Assembly (NCBI RefSeq): GCF_001514285.1
Contig: NZ_KQ949029.1
Coordinates: 264,377 to 328,376 of the forward strand
Reading direction: 5' to 3'
Source of the DNA: Streptomyces sp. DSM 15324
Lineage (GTDB): Bacteria > Actinomycetota > Actinomycetes > Streptomycetales > Streptomycetaceae
DNA: 64,000 bases
Each line of letters opens with the position of its first letter. Position 1 is the first letter of the stretch. Position numbers and translations under genes: made by a program. Positions 23,928 to 33,599 of the stretch are shown here, in pieces. The notes beneath the pieces are model-generated. The model worked only from the letters and a program-made list of their open reading frames with translations. It ran no database searches and was not told the DNA's origin.

Positions 23928-24199
23928 GCCCTGTGCTCCTCTCGGGGCGCGGGTCGTCGTGGACGGCCGGAGGTGTCCAGCGTAGTCGCGCCGCGGTCGT
24001 CACGGGATCGGCGCGCCCCCGGGTGCTCACCCACGTGCAGGACGATCCGCCGTACGGCGGGCGGAGAGGCCGCGGCTCCCGTAGGGTCGCAGTGCCAGCG
24101 CGTGCGGTTGCGGCGGCACGGTGTGGTCCGGCGCCGGTGTGTGCGGCGTCGGTGTGGTCCAGCGTTCCTTCGCACGTGTCCGAGCGACGAGGAGTGCCC

Positions 24200-24661
24200 A
24201 TGTCAGGACGGTTCGAGGCGACGGTCGAGGTGGAGCGGCCCATCGCCGAGGTGTTCGCCTACCTTGCCGACGGGCGCAACGACCCGCAGTTCAGCCCGCG
24301 GGTGCTCAGGATCGAACGGATCCCGGACGGGCCGACCGCGGTGGGCACCGTCTTCCGGAGCACCGTCAAGGACGCCGGGATGAAGACCGCGCGCGAGTTC
24401 CGCATCACCGCTCTCGAAGCCCCGGTGCTGCTCCGGTGGGCCGAGGTCTCGAAGAACAGCGTGACGGCGAGCGAAGGCGGCTACGACCTGACGCCGTTGC
24501 CGGACGGCGGCACGCGGGTGCGGATCCACAACCTGCTGGAGGGCCACGGGCTGGGCAAGCTCCTCGTCGGCCTGGCGCTGGGCGCGGCCCGCAAGGACGC
24601 CGACGCGTTCGGCCGGCGGATCAAGACCGCGGCGGAGGCGGCGATCGCGCCCTCCGCCTGA
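24200..24661 (+). CDS. SRPBCC family protein
   Basis: The 153-residue protein starts MSGRFEATVEVERPIAEVFAYLADGRNDPQFSP, the standard opening of the SRPBCC fold, with conserved W (LLRWAEVSKN) and a long final helix (KLLVGLALGAARKDADAF). It is divergent from the SpoIIE phosphatase. The Met at 24200 has GAGGAGTGCCC upstream. Ligand unknown. Confidence 0.8.
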   Translation: MSGRFEATVEVERPIAEVFAYLADGRNDPQFSPRVLRIERIPDGPTAVGTVFRSTVKDAGMKTAREFRITALEAPVLLRWAEVSKNSVTASEGGYDLTPLPDGGTRVRIHNLLEGHGLGKLLVGLALGAARKDADAFGRRIKTAAEAAIAPSA

Positions 24662-24700
24662 CGACGTCCGCCCGCCGGACCGGCGGAGCGGAACGCCACC

Positions 24701-24738
24701 GTCAGTTCCCGGTGCCGGCGTCAGCTCCCGGTGCCGGC
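24701..24738. repeat. Tandem 19-bp repeat in an intergenic gap
   Basis: GTCAGTTCCCGGTGCCGGC at 24701-24719 is followed at once by the same word with a single T-to-C change at 24720-24738. It lies between two convergent genes. No function seen. Confidence 0.6.
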
Positions 24739-24836
24739 TGCACCGGGGCGAATGGACTCCCCACAGAGGAAGAAGGCCGAGAAGCGCTGACCGCGCGCCT
24801 CGCCCGCCGCGTGGACGCCGGGTACCGCTGCCGCGG

Positions 24837-25403
24837 TCAGCGTCCCTGGGTCGGGCGCCGGCGCGGTCCCTGCCCGGGGCGGCGGGATCGCCGTACGGGT
24901 GCGGGCCGGTCCTCGGGCCCGGCGGTGGGTGAGGAGAAGCCCCCCGGGACGACGGGCCGCGCCGGGGCCGGCACCTGCCCCGCGGTCTGCTCGGGCTTGC
25001 GGTGGGGGGCAGCGGCGCGGGCGACGACCGTGGCGTGCGGGATCAGCGGGGCGCACATCGTGCAGACCTCCTCCACGCTCCACACCTGGCCCACCGTGGC
25101 GTCGTGACGCAGGATCATCACCACGGAGCCCGCGCAGCGCACCCTGCTCTCATGGGGTGCGCACTCCGTCGAACCGCAGTGGCAGCGGGCGTTGGGGCGA
25201 ACCGTGGCCGCCTTCGCGTGCGCGGCGGCGTGCTGGGCGGCGAAGGAGCGCAACGCCGCGAGGTCCTTGGACCGCTGCGGCATCCGGCATGCCGTGGTGC
25301 TGCAGGTGAGGGTGGCGGAGCGGTCGCCGTGCCCGGTGAGGCGGACGGTCCAGGCGCGTCCGGGCACACGGTCGGCTGAGGAATCGGTGGAGGCTGTCGT
25401 CAC
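24837..25403 (-). CDS. Cys-rich hypothetical protein conserved in Streptomyces
   Basis: This 188-residue protein has a Cys/His pattern resembling small zinc sites: CSTTACRMPQ, NARCHCGSTECAPHE, RVRCAGSV and VCTMCAPLI. A Cys-x-Cys and several isolated Cys residues suggest one or two metal sites. The C-terminal third is Pro/Arg-rich and probably disordered. Two GTG starts are possible. 25403 is chosen because relatives begin close to MTT, and 25445 would add 14 residues. A GGGTAG word lies just upstream. Function unknown. Confidence 0.65.
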   Translation of the reverse strand: MTTASTDSSADRVPGRAWTVRLTGHGDRSATLTCSTTACRMPQRSKDLAALRSFAAQHAAAHAKAATVRPNARCHCGSTECAPHESRVRCAGSVVMILRHDATVGQVWSVEEVCTMCAPLIPHATVVARAAAPHRKPEQTAGQVPAPARPVVPGGFSSPTAGPEDRPAPVRRSRRPGQGPRRRPTQGR

Positions 25404-25565
25404 GGCACGGCTACCCGTTCTGATCGATAGATGGTGTCGGTCCACTATGCGCTACGCGGCCGCCCGACGGACAGCAGGTTGCCGCCTCCTTGCGACACCG
25501 CCTTCTCGTCAGGCGCGCGACAGCGTCGCCGAGCCTGGTGACGAGAGCCCGACCCCACCACCCAC

Positions 25566-25760
25566 ACCCGCGTCCTCGGCCTGCTCGTCGACATCCGGCG
25601 ACGCACCGGTGTCGCCTGCCTGTTCGTCTCGCACGACCTCGCGGTCATCCGGCACGTCAGCCGTCGCACGTCAGCCATCGTGCGGGCGTCGTCCACCGGG
25701 CGACATCGTCGAGACCGGCCCGGCGGGCGGGCCCGGCCGCACAGCGCCCGCGGCGCGCCG
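25566..25760 (+). pseudogene. Relic of an oligopeptide ABC transporter ATPase (OppD/F-like)
   Basis: In one frame the sequence reads LGLLVDIRRRTGVACLFVSHDLAVIRHVS, which is the end of a dipeptide/oligopeptide ATPase including the H-loop His of SHDLAV. A few bases later, in another frame, GDIVETGPAGG matches the following GRIVETGPA segment. Walker motifs are absent. It is a short, frameshifted leftover in a 496-bp stretch (25404-25899) that otherwise shows nothing recognisable. Confidence 0.6.
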
Positions 25761-25899
25761 CACGGCAACGCCGTGACGTCCGCGGGGCCGCTCCGTCCGT
25801 CGCGGGCCGCCTGTCCGCCCGGACGCCGGGCGAGGTCCCGGGAGGTACGGCACCTGCCCGGGCGTCGTCCGCCGGCCGCCCCCACGTCCGGCGCCTGGG

Positions 25900-26589
25900 T
25901 CAGGCCGGGTGCGGCGGCGTGATGCCGAGCCGCTGCGCGAGTTCCCCGGCGTCGACGCCGTACGTCTCCCGGATCCGTATGCCCTCGGAGCCGACGTCGA
26001 AGACGCCGTGGTCGGTGTAGACGCGGCTGACGCAACCGAGGCCGGTGAGGGGGTAGGCGCACCGCGGGACGAGCTTGGGCTCGCCGGAGCGGGTGAAGAG
26101 CGTCATCATCACGTAGACGTCCTTGGCTCCGATGGCGAGGTCCATGGCGCCGCCGACGGCGGGGATGTCGTCGGGCCTGCCGGTGGTCCAGTTGGCGAGG
26201 TCGCCGTTGAAGGCGACCTCGTAGGCGCCGAGGACACAGACGTCGAGGTGGCCGCCGCGCATCATGGCGAAGGAGTCGGCGTGGTGGAAGTAGGCCGCGC
26301 CCGGCAGTTCGGTCACCGGGACCTTGCCCGCGTTGGTCAGGTCGGGGTCGATGGCGTCACCCTCGGCCTTCGGCCCCATGTTGAGCATGCCGTTCTCGGT
26401 GTGCAGCACCACTCCGGAGCCGGCCGGCAGATGGTCGGCGATCTTGGTGGGCTGCCCGATGCCGAGGTTGACGAAGGAGCCGGCCGGGATGTCGCGGGCG
26501 ACCACGGCGGCCAGTTCGTCCATCGAGAGACGGTGGTCGGCGCTCCTCGGCGGCCCGGGGTACGCCCGGTCGGCGGTCGTGGTGGTCAT
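25900..26589 (-). CDS. pcaJ: 3-oxoacid (3-oxoadipate) CoA-transferase subunit B
   Basis: The 229-residue protein has the family B CoA-transferase catalytic motif TENG with Glu65, after the GIGQPTKIADHL segment. Together with subunit A it moves CoA from succinyl-CoA to 3-oxoadipate in the beta-ketoadipate route. The order thiolase-A-B next to a LysR regulator favours 3-oxoadipate over acetoacetate as substrate, though SCOT-type activity is not excluded. It overlaps subunit A by 3 bp (ATGA). Confidence 0.82.
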   Translation of the reverse strand: MTTTTADRAYPGPPRSADHRLSMDELAAVVARDIPAGSFVNLGIGQPTKIADHLPAGSGVVLHTENGMLNMGPKAEGDAIDPDLTNAGKVPVTELPGAAYFHHADSFAMMRGGHLDVCVLGAYEVAFNGDLANWTTGRPDDIPAVGGAMDLAIGAKDVYVMMTLFTRSGEPKLVPRCAYPLTGLGCVSRVYTDHGVFDVGSEGIRIRETYGVDAGELAQRLGITPPHPA

Positions 26590-27277
26590 CGGGCCCCCTG
26601 GACGGTGTAGTGACGGGCGGTCACCTGGACGATCCGGTCGACGTAGATGGACGGGGTGACGACGGCCTCGGGGTCGATCGTCCCCGGCTCGACGACCTGG
26701 TCGACCTGGACGATGGTCGTCGTCGCGGCCGTGGCCATGACCGGTCCGAAGTTACGGGCCGTCCTGCGGTAGACGAGGTTGCCCATCGTGTCCGCGACAT
26801 GGGCACCGATCAGCGCGTAGTCACCCTTGATCGGGTACTCCAACAGGTACGTGCGGCCGTCGATCTCGCGCACCTCCTTGCCCTCCGCCAGCGGTGTGCC
26901 GACCGCGGTCGGGCAGTAGAAGGCGCCGATGCCGGCGCCGGCCGCGCGCATCCGCTCGGCGAGGTTGCCCTGCGGCACCACCTCGAGTTCGATCTTCCCG
27001 GCGCGGTAGAGGTCGTCGAAGACCCAGGAGTCGGACTGGCGCGGGAAGGAGCACAGCACCTTGCGCACCCGGCCTGCGGCCAGCAGCGCCGCCAGGCCGA
27101 CATCGCCGTTGCCCGCGTTGTTGGACACGATGGTGAGGTCCTTCGCGCCCTGCCGGATGAGCGCGTCGATCAGGTCGAACGGCATTCCCGCCAGGCCGAA
27201 GCCGCCGACCAGGACGGTCGCGCCGTCCTCGATGCCGGCGACCGCCGCATCCGCGCTGTCGAGGATCTCCGCCCGGC

Positions 27278-27281
<4 letters not shown>
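26586..27281 (-). CDS. pcaI: 3-oxoacid (3-oxoadipate) CoA-transferase subunit A
   Basis: The 231-residue protein has the subunit A glycine-rich motif GGFGLAGMP near residue 27 and the family pattern LTIVSNNAGNGDVGLA. The GTG at 27281 overlaps the thiolase stop (GTGA), which signals translational coupling. It forms the active heterodimer with the next gene. No truncation is seen. Confidence 0.82.
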
Positions 27282-28483
<1,202 letters not shown>

Positions 28484-28525
28484 GCCAGCGACGCTAGTGC
28501 CCGTAAGCGATATTCTGAAGTACGC

Positions 28526-28547
28526 ATATCCCGGCCGATTGATATGG
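28526..28547. promoter_or_regulatory. LysR-type operator in the divergent thiolase/regulator promoter
   Basis: An inverted repeat CATATC-N10-GATATG lies in the 71-bp gap between the thiolase gene and the LysR gene, the standard position for a LysR regulator that controls its neighbour and itself. The surrounding sequence is AT-rich for this genome. Confidence 0.6.
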
Positions 28548-28554
28548 GTGACAT

Positions 28555-29436
28555 ATGGATCTGCGGCACCTGCGGTACTTCGTGACGGTGGCCGAGGAGC
28601 GGCACTTCGGGCGGGCGGCCGAGCGGCTCCACATGGCGCAGCCGCCGCTGTCCCAGCAGATCCGGCAGTTGGAGGCGGAGCTCGGCGTCCAGCTGTTGCA
28701 GCGGACCACGCGCCGCGTCGACCTGACCGAGGCGGGCCGGACCTATCTGGCACGGGCGCGCGCGATCCTCGCCGATGTCGACGAGGCCGCCCACCAGGCA
28801 CGGCTCGTCGCGGCCGGCTCCGTCGGGCACCTGGCGATCGGGTGTGTCGGCTCGGCGACGTACAGCCTCCTGCCCGCGCTCTCGCGCCGTCTCACGGCGG
28901 AACTGCCCGGCGTCGACTTCTCCTTCCGCGGCGAGATGCTCGCGCCCGACCAGGTCGACGCGCTGCGCGCCGGCGCGATCGACGTGGCGCTGCTGCGCCC
29001 GGTGGCGGCCGACCTCTCCCTCACCGTGCACACCCTGCGCCGGGACCGGCTGGTCGTCGCCGTACCGGTCGACCACCCGCTCGCCCGCCGGAAACGGCTG
29101 CGCGTCGCGGACCTGGCGGGGACCGACCTCATCGTGCACTCCGCCGACCGCCGGTCGGTGATGTACGACGTCGTCCTGGGCCTGTTGCGCGACGCCGGCG
29201 TCGAACCGCGCATCCGGCACGAGGTCGGTGAGACCTCGACGCTGGTGACCCTCGTGGCCGGCGGCCTCGGCGTCGCGGTGGTACCGCAACCGGTGACGGC
29301 GCTGGCGCTCGACGGCGTCGCCTACCTGCCGCTGTCCGGGGCCGACGCCCGCGTGGAGCTGGCCGTGGCCCACCGGGCCGACCGCGCCGAACCGCACCTG
29401 GCCCGCACCGTGGGGATCATCCGGGCGGTGATCTGA
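28555..29436 (+). CDS. LysR-family regulator of the pca-type genes
   Basis: The 293-residue protein has the N-terminal winged helix (MDLRHLRYFVTVAEERHFGRAAERLHMAQPP then LSQQIRQLEAELG) and a periplasmic-binding-like effector domain. It is divergent from pcaFIJ with an inverted repeat between. By analogy with CatR/PcaQ-type regulators it would respond to an aromatic pathway intermediate, but the effector is inference. The relic aromatic genes begin immediately after its stop. Confidence 0.85.
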   Translation: MDLRHLRYFVTVAEERHFGRAAERLHMAQPPLSQQIRQLEAELGVQLLQRTTRRVDLTEAGRTYLARARAILADVDEAAHQARLVAAGSVGHLAIGCVGSATYSLLPALSRRLTAELPGVDFSFRGEMLAPDQVDALRAGAIDVALLRPVAADLSLTVHTLRRDRLVVAVPVDHPLARRKRLRVADLAGTDLIVHSADRRSVMYDVVLGLLRDAGVEPRIRHEVGETSTLVTLVAGGLGVAVVPQPVTALALDGVAYLPLSGADARVELAVAHRADRAEPHLARTVGIIRAVI

Positions 29437-29437
29437 G

Positions 29438-29578
29438 GTGCGGCCCACCGAGGACGCCGCAGCGGCCCTCGACGTGGCGCGGCGGATCAGGTCCGGCATC
29501 TGTCACATCAACGGCGCCACCGTGCACGACGCGCTCTGGATCACGATCCAGTCCGGATCCCGCCACTACCCCGTCTGA
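29438..29578 (+). pseudogene. Aldehyde dehydrogenase C-terminal remnant with deletion
   Basis: A 46-residue frame reads ALDVARRIRSGICHINGATVHD followed directly by LWITIQSGSRHYPV and a stop. Both pieces match the C-terminal region of vanillin/benzaldehyde-type aldehyde dehydrogenases, but about 25 residues that should lie between them are missing. The whole upstream enzyme, including the catalytic Cys, is gone. Confidence 0.65.
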
Positions 29579-29619
29579 CGACCTGTACCGGAAATCCCCG
29601 CCTCTCCAAGGAGTCGCCC

Positions 29620-30216
29620 ATGTCGCAGGCGGACGGAGACCGCCACGAGATCCGGCAGCTCGTCGAGAACTGGGCGCTGTGGCGCGACGCCGGGAACTGG
29701 GACCGCTTCGCCTCGCTCTGGCATCCGCGCGACGGCTGGATGACCGCCACCTGGTTCCGGGCAGCGCCGGCGACTTCATCAGGGCCAGTCGTGAGAGCTT
29801 CGAGAACGGAGTCAGGATCCGTCACTTCCTGGGCGGTCACACCGCGGACATCACCGGCGACCGCGCCGTGGCCCAGACCAAGATGACCATCACCCGGCGT
29901 GCGACCATCGAAGGCGTAGAGGTCGACGTCGTCTGCACGGGCCGCTTCCTCCACTTCCTCGCCCGCCACGAGGGACGCTGGACTCTCGTACGCAGGCAGC
30001 CGATCTATGAGCGGGACCGGCTCGACACCGTCGACCCCGCCGCCTCGCCGACCCTGGATCCCGGCCTCCCGAACCGGTTTCCCGGCCGGGTACGGGCACC
30101 TGGCCCACCTGCAGACGAAGGCGGGTTTCACGGTGCGGCAGGGACTCCCCGGCCTCACCGGCACAGCGGTCGAGCAGTTCTACTCGGAAGGCAAGCAGTG
30201 GCTGACGGAAGCCTGA
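29620..30216 (+). pseudogene. SnoaL/NTF2-like protein with two frameshifts
   Basis: It starts with a good ribosome site (CAAGGAGT) at MSQADGDRHEIRQLVENWALW, reads to WMTATWF, then continues in another frame as SAGDFIRASRESFENG, RIRHFLGGHTAD, AVAQTKMTI, VCTGRFLHFLARH and QPIYERDRLDTVDP, and finally switches again to GYGHLAHLQTKAGF before the stop at 30216. Spliced together it would be a complete, roughly 200-residue NTF2-like protein of the kind found in aromatic clusters. As it stands it cannot be made. Confidence 0.65.
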
Positions 30217-30542
30217 TGCGGTTCACCCACGAGACCCTGCCCCAGCGGGTGGTGTTCGCGGCGGGCGGATCGCCCTCCGCCGTGGCGGCGGAGGCGCGGA
30301 TCGCCCAGGCCCTCGGCACCGGCCACGGCACGACCCGCACGGCGAGCGCCGGGCTCGCCGCCCTGCGCGAGGTGCTGGGCGCACCGCGGGCCCTGCGTGA
30401 CTACGGCATGCCCGAGGAGGGCATCGCCAAGGCACTGGAACCGATCATCAAGGCGATCCCGGCCGGCAATCCCACACCTGTCACCCACGCGAACCTGACC
30501 CGGCTGCTGCAGGCGGCGTGGGCCGGCGAACCGATCAGCTGA
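30216..30542 (+). pseudogene. Maleylacetate reductase with in-frame internal deletion
   Basis: The 108-residue open frame starts MRFTHETLPQRVVFAAGG, the opening of maleylacetate reductase (iron-containing alcohol dehydrogenase family), but jumps to the end of the enzyme: IAQALGT, LREVLGAPRALRDYGMPEEGI and NLTRLLQAAWAGEP. About 250 residues, including the NAD and metal-binding regions, are missing. The start overlaps the preceding stop (TGATG), as in intact operons. The protein would be non-functional. Confidence 0.65.
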
Positions 30543-30552
30543 GAGAGGCCGC

Positions 30553-30972
30553 ATGGCAACCTACGTCAACCCGGACCCGGCCCGCCGCGACGGCACCGGC
30601 CCGGTCCACCGCGAGGTGTCGCCGGAGCAGCGGGCGATCGAGCAGCGGCTCGTGGACAGCGTCGTCGCCTCCTTCGACGCCTGCGCGGACGCTCGGCTGA
30701 AGGAACTCATGGTCGGCCTGGTCAGACACCTGCACTCCTTCATCCGTGAGGTGCGGCTGACCGAGGAGGAGTGGGGCGCGGCGATCAATTTCCTCACCCG
30801 GGCCGGGCACATCACCGACGACGTCCGGCAGGAGTTCATCCTGTTGTCCGACACCCTCGGTGCGAGCATGCAGACGATCAACGTCAACAACCAGTCGTAC
30901 GAGGGCGCCACGGAGGCGACCGTCTTCGGTCCGTTCTTCGGTCCGTTCTTCGAGTCATGGCCGGAAGACTGA
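30553..30972 (+). pseudogene. Hydroxyquinol 1,2-dioxygenase, catalytic domain lost
   Basis: A 139-residue frame matches the N-terminal domain of hydroxyquinol/catechol intradiol dioxygenases: VVASFDACADARLKELMVGL, RHLHSFIREVRLTEEEW, EFILLSDTLGASMQTI and ATEATVFGPFF. It ends soon after, where a GGTCCGTTCTT word is repeated in tandem, so the domain with the Tyr/Tyr/His/His iron ligands is absent. Intact relatives are about 280-290 residues. The start follows GAGAGAGGCC. Confidence 0.65.
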
Positions 30973-31366
30973 CCGGCAGGACGGCCGTCGTGACGGGGGG
31001 CAGCACCGGCATCGGCCAGGAGATCGCCCGCAGGCTCGCGGCGGAGGGGGCGGACATCGCGGTCGCGGACGTCGAGCCGGCCGACGGGACGCGGGCCCTC
31101 GTCGAGCGGACCGGCCGTCGCTTCTTCAGCGCCGAGGTCGACGTCTGCGACGAGGACGCCGTCCACGCTTTCGCCGCACGCGTCCGCGGCGCGCTCGGCA
31201 CCACCGACATCCTGGTGCGTGGACGGCGCCTTCCTCACCGCCAGGGCGTTCCTGCCGGACCTGAAGGCCTCAGAGGCGGGACGGATCGTCAACATCACCT
31301 CCTCCAGCTACTGGACTCTCCTACGTCTCCGCCAAGGGGGCCCTGAACGGCGCGTCCCGTGGCCGT
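30957..31366 (+). pseudogene. Short-chain dehydrogenase with several deletions/frameshifts
   Basis: It begins normally (MAGRLTGRTAVVTGGSTGIGQEIARRLAAEG) with the SDR cofactor motif. After TTDILV it jumps, in another frame, to VDGAFLTARAFLPDLKASEAGRI and VNITSSS, then again to SYVSAKGALNGASRG, which holds the remains of the catalytic YxxxK. The NNAG region and the C-terminus are missing. It overlaps the end of the dioxygenase relic. Confidence 0.65.
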
Positions 31367-31368
31367 CG

Positions 31369-32235
31369 TCAGCTCTCGGCCCGCTCCACGGGGAGCCACA
31401 GCTCGGCGTCCGCCTCCGTCCCGTCCGGGGACAGCCGGGTGCGCAGGATCTCCGGACCGGGCCTGCTGCGGTACGGATTGGACGGGAACCACTGGGTGAA
31501 CACGTCCCGCCACAGCTCCTGGATGGCTTGCGGCGCGGGCCCCGAGGCGGTGAAGACCGCCCAGGTGCCGGCCGGGACGGCGAGCACCGAGGCGCCCTCG
31601 GGGGCGGCGGCGGACGTGATCACCCCTTGGTAGTAGTCCAGCTCGGTGCCCTCGGCCCGGCTCGGGTCCAGGTCGTCGCAGACCGCGACGATGCCCCGCG
31701 GCTCCTGGTCGGACAGCTTCTCCAACTGCTCCAGCCGTCGCCGGCCGATGCCGCGGACGAAGTCGATGATGGCCTGGTTCGGCCCCCTGTGCACCAGAGG
31801 CACCCGGGCCCTGGGCCCCACGACCGTGAAGTCCGGCCGGTCCACCACGCGATAGCGCATGCTGCTGTTCCCTTCTACGGTGAGGCGGAAGGACAACCGC
31901 GGCTGGGAGACGAGCGCGGCGCCGGTGCGCCGGGCCTCCCCCGGGCCCACGCCGTGCATGGCCCGGAACGCCCGGGCGAACGCCTCGCCCGAGCCGTAGC
32001 CGTACCGCACCGCGATCTCCAGCAGCGACTCCCGGCCCGCGAGCACCTCGGCGCCGGCGACGGTGAGCCGGCGCCGCCGGACGTACTCCGACAGCGGCAT
32101 GCCCGCGAGCGCGGAGAACATCCGGCGCAGGTGGTACTCCGAGGTGGCGGCGACGCGGGCCAGTTCGGTCACGTCGACCTGCCCGTCGAGACGGCCCTCG
32201 ATGTCCTCCATGGCCTGGTTGAGACGCTCCAGCAC
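31369..32235 (-). CDS. AraC-family regulator with GyrI-like effector domain
   Basis: The 288-residue protein has an N-terminal AraC DNA-binding domain with two helix-turn-helix units (VTELARVAATSEYHLRRMFSALAG and LLEIAVRYGYGSGEAFARAFRAMHG) and a C-terminal GyrI-like small-molecule-binding domain (about residues 125-288). Regulators of this build sense drugs or hydrophobic compounds. The 3' end abuts the decayed SDR. Target unknown. Confidence 0.85.
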   Translation of the reverse strand: MLERLNQAMEDIEGRLDGQVDVTELARVAATSEYHLRRMFSALAGMPLSEYVRRRRLTVAGAEVLAGRESLLEIAVRYGYGSGEAFARAFRAMHGVGPGEARRTGAALVSQPRLSFRLTVEGNSSMRYRVVDRPDFTVVGPRARVPLVHRGPNQAIIDFVRGIGRRRLEQLEKLSDQEPRGIVAVCDDLDPSRAEGTELDYYQGVITSAAAPEGASVLAVPAGTWAVFTASGPAPQAIQELWRDVFTQWFPSNPYRSRPGPEILRTRLSPDGTEADAELWLPVERAES

Positions 32236-32314
32236 GTCCGGTCCCCTTCCCTTTCCCGGTCACCAGACTAGGAAGCGGCTCCCTCCCCGACCCGACATCC
32301 TGTGCCCGATCGGA

Positions 32315-33400
32315 TCAGGTACGGTCGCTCTCCGCGGGCGCGGGGGACGCCGGAACCGTCAGCAGGGACAGATGGGCGAGGTCTCCGGGCGGGGGTGTCG
32401 TCACCGACCACAGCGGTGCGGGGGAACCGTCGGCGATCGCGGCCGGGGCGTCGGTCAGTTTCATCCGCTCGCGCAGGCGGCCGTAGAAGTCCATCGGGCC
32501 CAGCCGGACGGCGCGCAGACGGCGCGGCGCGGCGTACACGCCGATCCAGTCCCCCGGGTCGAGCACGCCCCGCAGCTGGCCGTCGATGCTGACCGCGGCC
32601 GGCCCCGACCGGTCGAGGAGACGCAGCCCGACCGGCTCGTCGGGCGCGGTGACGACCGAACGGTCGAAGGTCATGTGCGGGGCGACCGGGGTGAAGACGA
32701 GAGCCTCCGCACGGGGCGAGACGACGGGCCCGCCCGCGGCGAAACTGTAGGCCGTCGAGCCGGTCGGGGTGGCGACGAGCAGCGCGTCGGCCGAGTAGGA
32801 GGCCAGGAGCCTGCCGGAGACATAGACCCCGACGGACACCTGCCGGTCCCGGACCAGCTTCTCCAGGACGACGTCGTTGAGCGCGGTGACGTCCAGCGGG
32901 ATGCCCCAGTCCTTGTCGACCTCGCAGTCCTGGCGCACCTGCGGAGGCGGCAGGAGCGGTCCGCGGCCGTACCCGATGAGCGATTCCATGCCCGCCGGCA
33001 CCTCCAGCCTGCGCGAGGCCCGCAGGGCGAGCAGCATGCGGCTGTCGACCTCGAACCGGTCCTCGCGGACCGCGTCCAGCGCCGAGCGCACCGCGGCGGC
33101 CGACACCTCCGTCAGGAAGCCCACCCGGCCCAGGTCGACCCCCAGGACCAGGGAGCCGTTCTCGGCGGCCAGCCGTGCGCCGCGCAGGAAGGTGCCGTCG
33201 CCGCCCAGGGTCACCACGAGGTCGGGGTCGCCTCCCGCCTCGACCTCCTCGCGGGCGTCGCGCCGCCCGCCGTCGTGCCACACGTCGATGTCCGTGCACC
33301 GCACGGCGTGCTTCCCGCACCAGGCGCGGACCAGTCCGGCCGCCGCGACGGCCTCCGGGCGTCCGCCGTGCACGACCAGGCCGAGCCGGTTCACTGTCAC
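32315..33400 (-). CDS. NAD kinase-like protein
   Basis: The 361-residue protein starts at a GTG (VTVNRLGLVVHGG) and has the NAD-kinase motifs GGDGTFL (66-69 is GGDG), VDLGRVGFLTEV, the ND of TALNDVVLEK, and PTGSTAYSFAAGGP. It phosphorylates NAD to NADP in the cytoplasm if active. It is longer than housekeeping NAD kinases owing to an extended C-terminus, and probably a second copy beside the essential enzyme. Neighbouring genes give no clear pathway. Confidence 0.82.
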   Translation of the reverse strand: MTVNRLGLVVHGGRPEAVAAAGLVRAWCGKHAVRCTDIDVWHDGGRRDAREEVEAGGDPDLVVTLGGDGTFLRGARLAAENGSLVLGVDLGRVGFLTEVSAAAVRSALDAVREDRFEVDSRMLLALRASRRLEVPAGMESLIGYGRGPLLPPPQVRQDCEVDKDWGIPLDVTALNDVVLEKLVRDRQVSVGVYVSGRLLASYSADALLVATPTGSTAYSFAAGGPVVSPRAEALVFTPVAPHMTFDRSVVTAPDEPVGLRLLDRSGPAAVSIDGQLRGVLDPGDWIGVYAAPRRLRAVRLGPMDFYGRLRERMKLTDAPAAIADGSPAPLWSVTTPPPGDLAHLSLLTVPASPAPAESDRT

Positions 33401-33599
33401 ATGCGCCTCCGGGCGATCTGGGTCACCGAACGGCGGCCCCGGTACGCAGCACTCCGTTCCCCTCTCCTCGATGGTGGCGCGGACGGACCCGCCTTGTCTC
33501 CTCCGCGCCGCCCATTCGGCCCGCCGGCACCCCGGCCGCGGCCGGCTGCCGGGCGTCCGGTCGGGGCGCACGGCGTCCGTGTCGAACCGGGTCGGCCCG

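Noticed and set aside
30216..30542. Functional small reductase
   Set aside because: It joins the first and last parts of maleylacetate reductase and lacks the NAD and metal sites.
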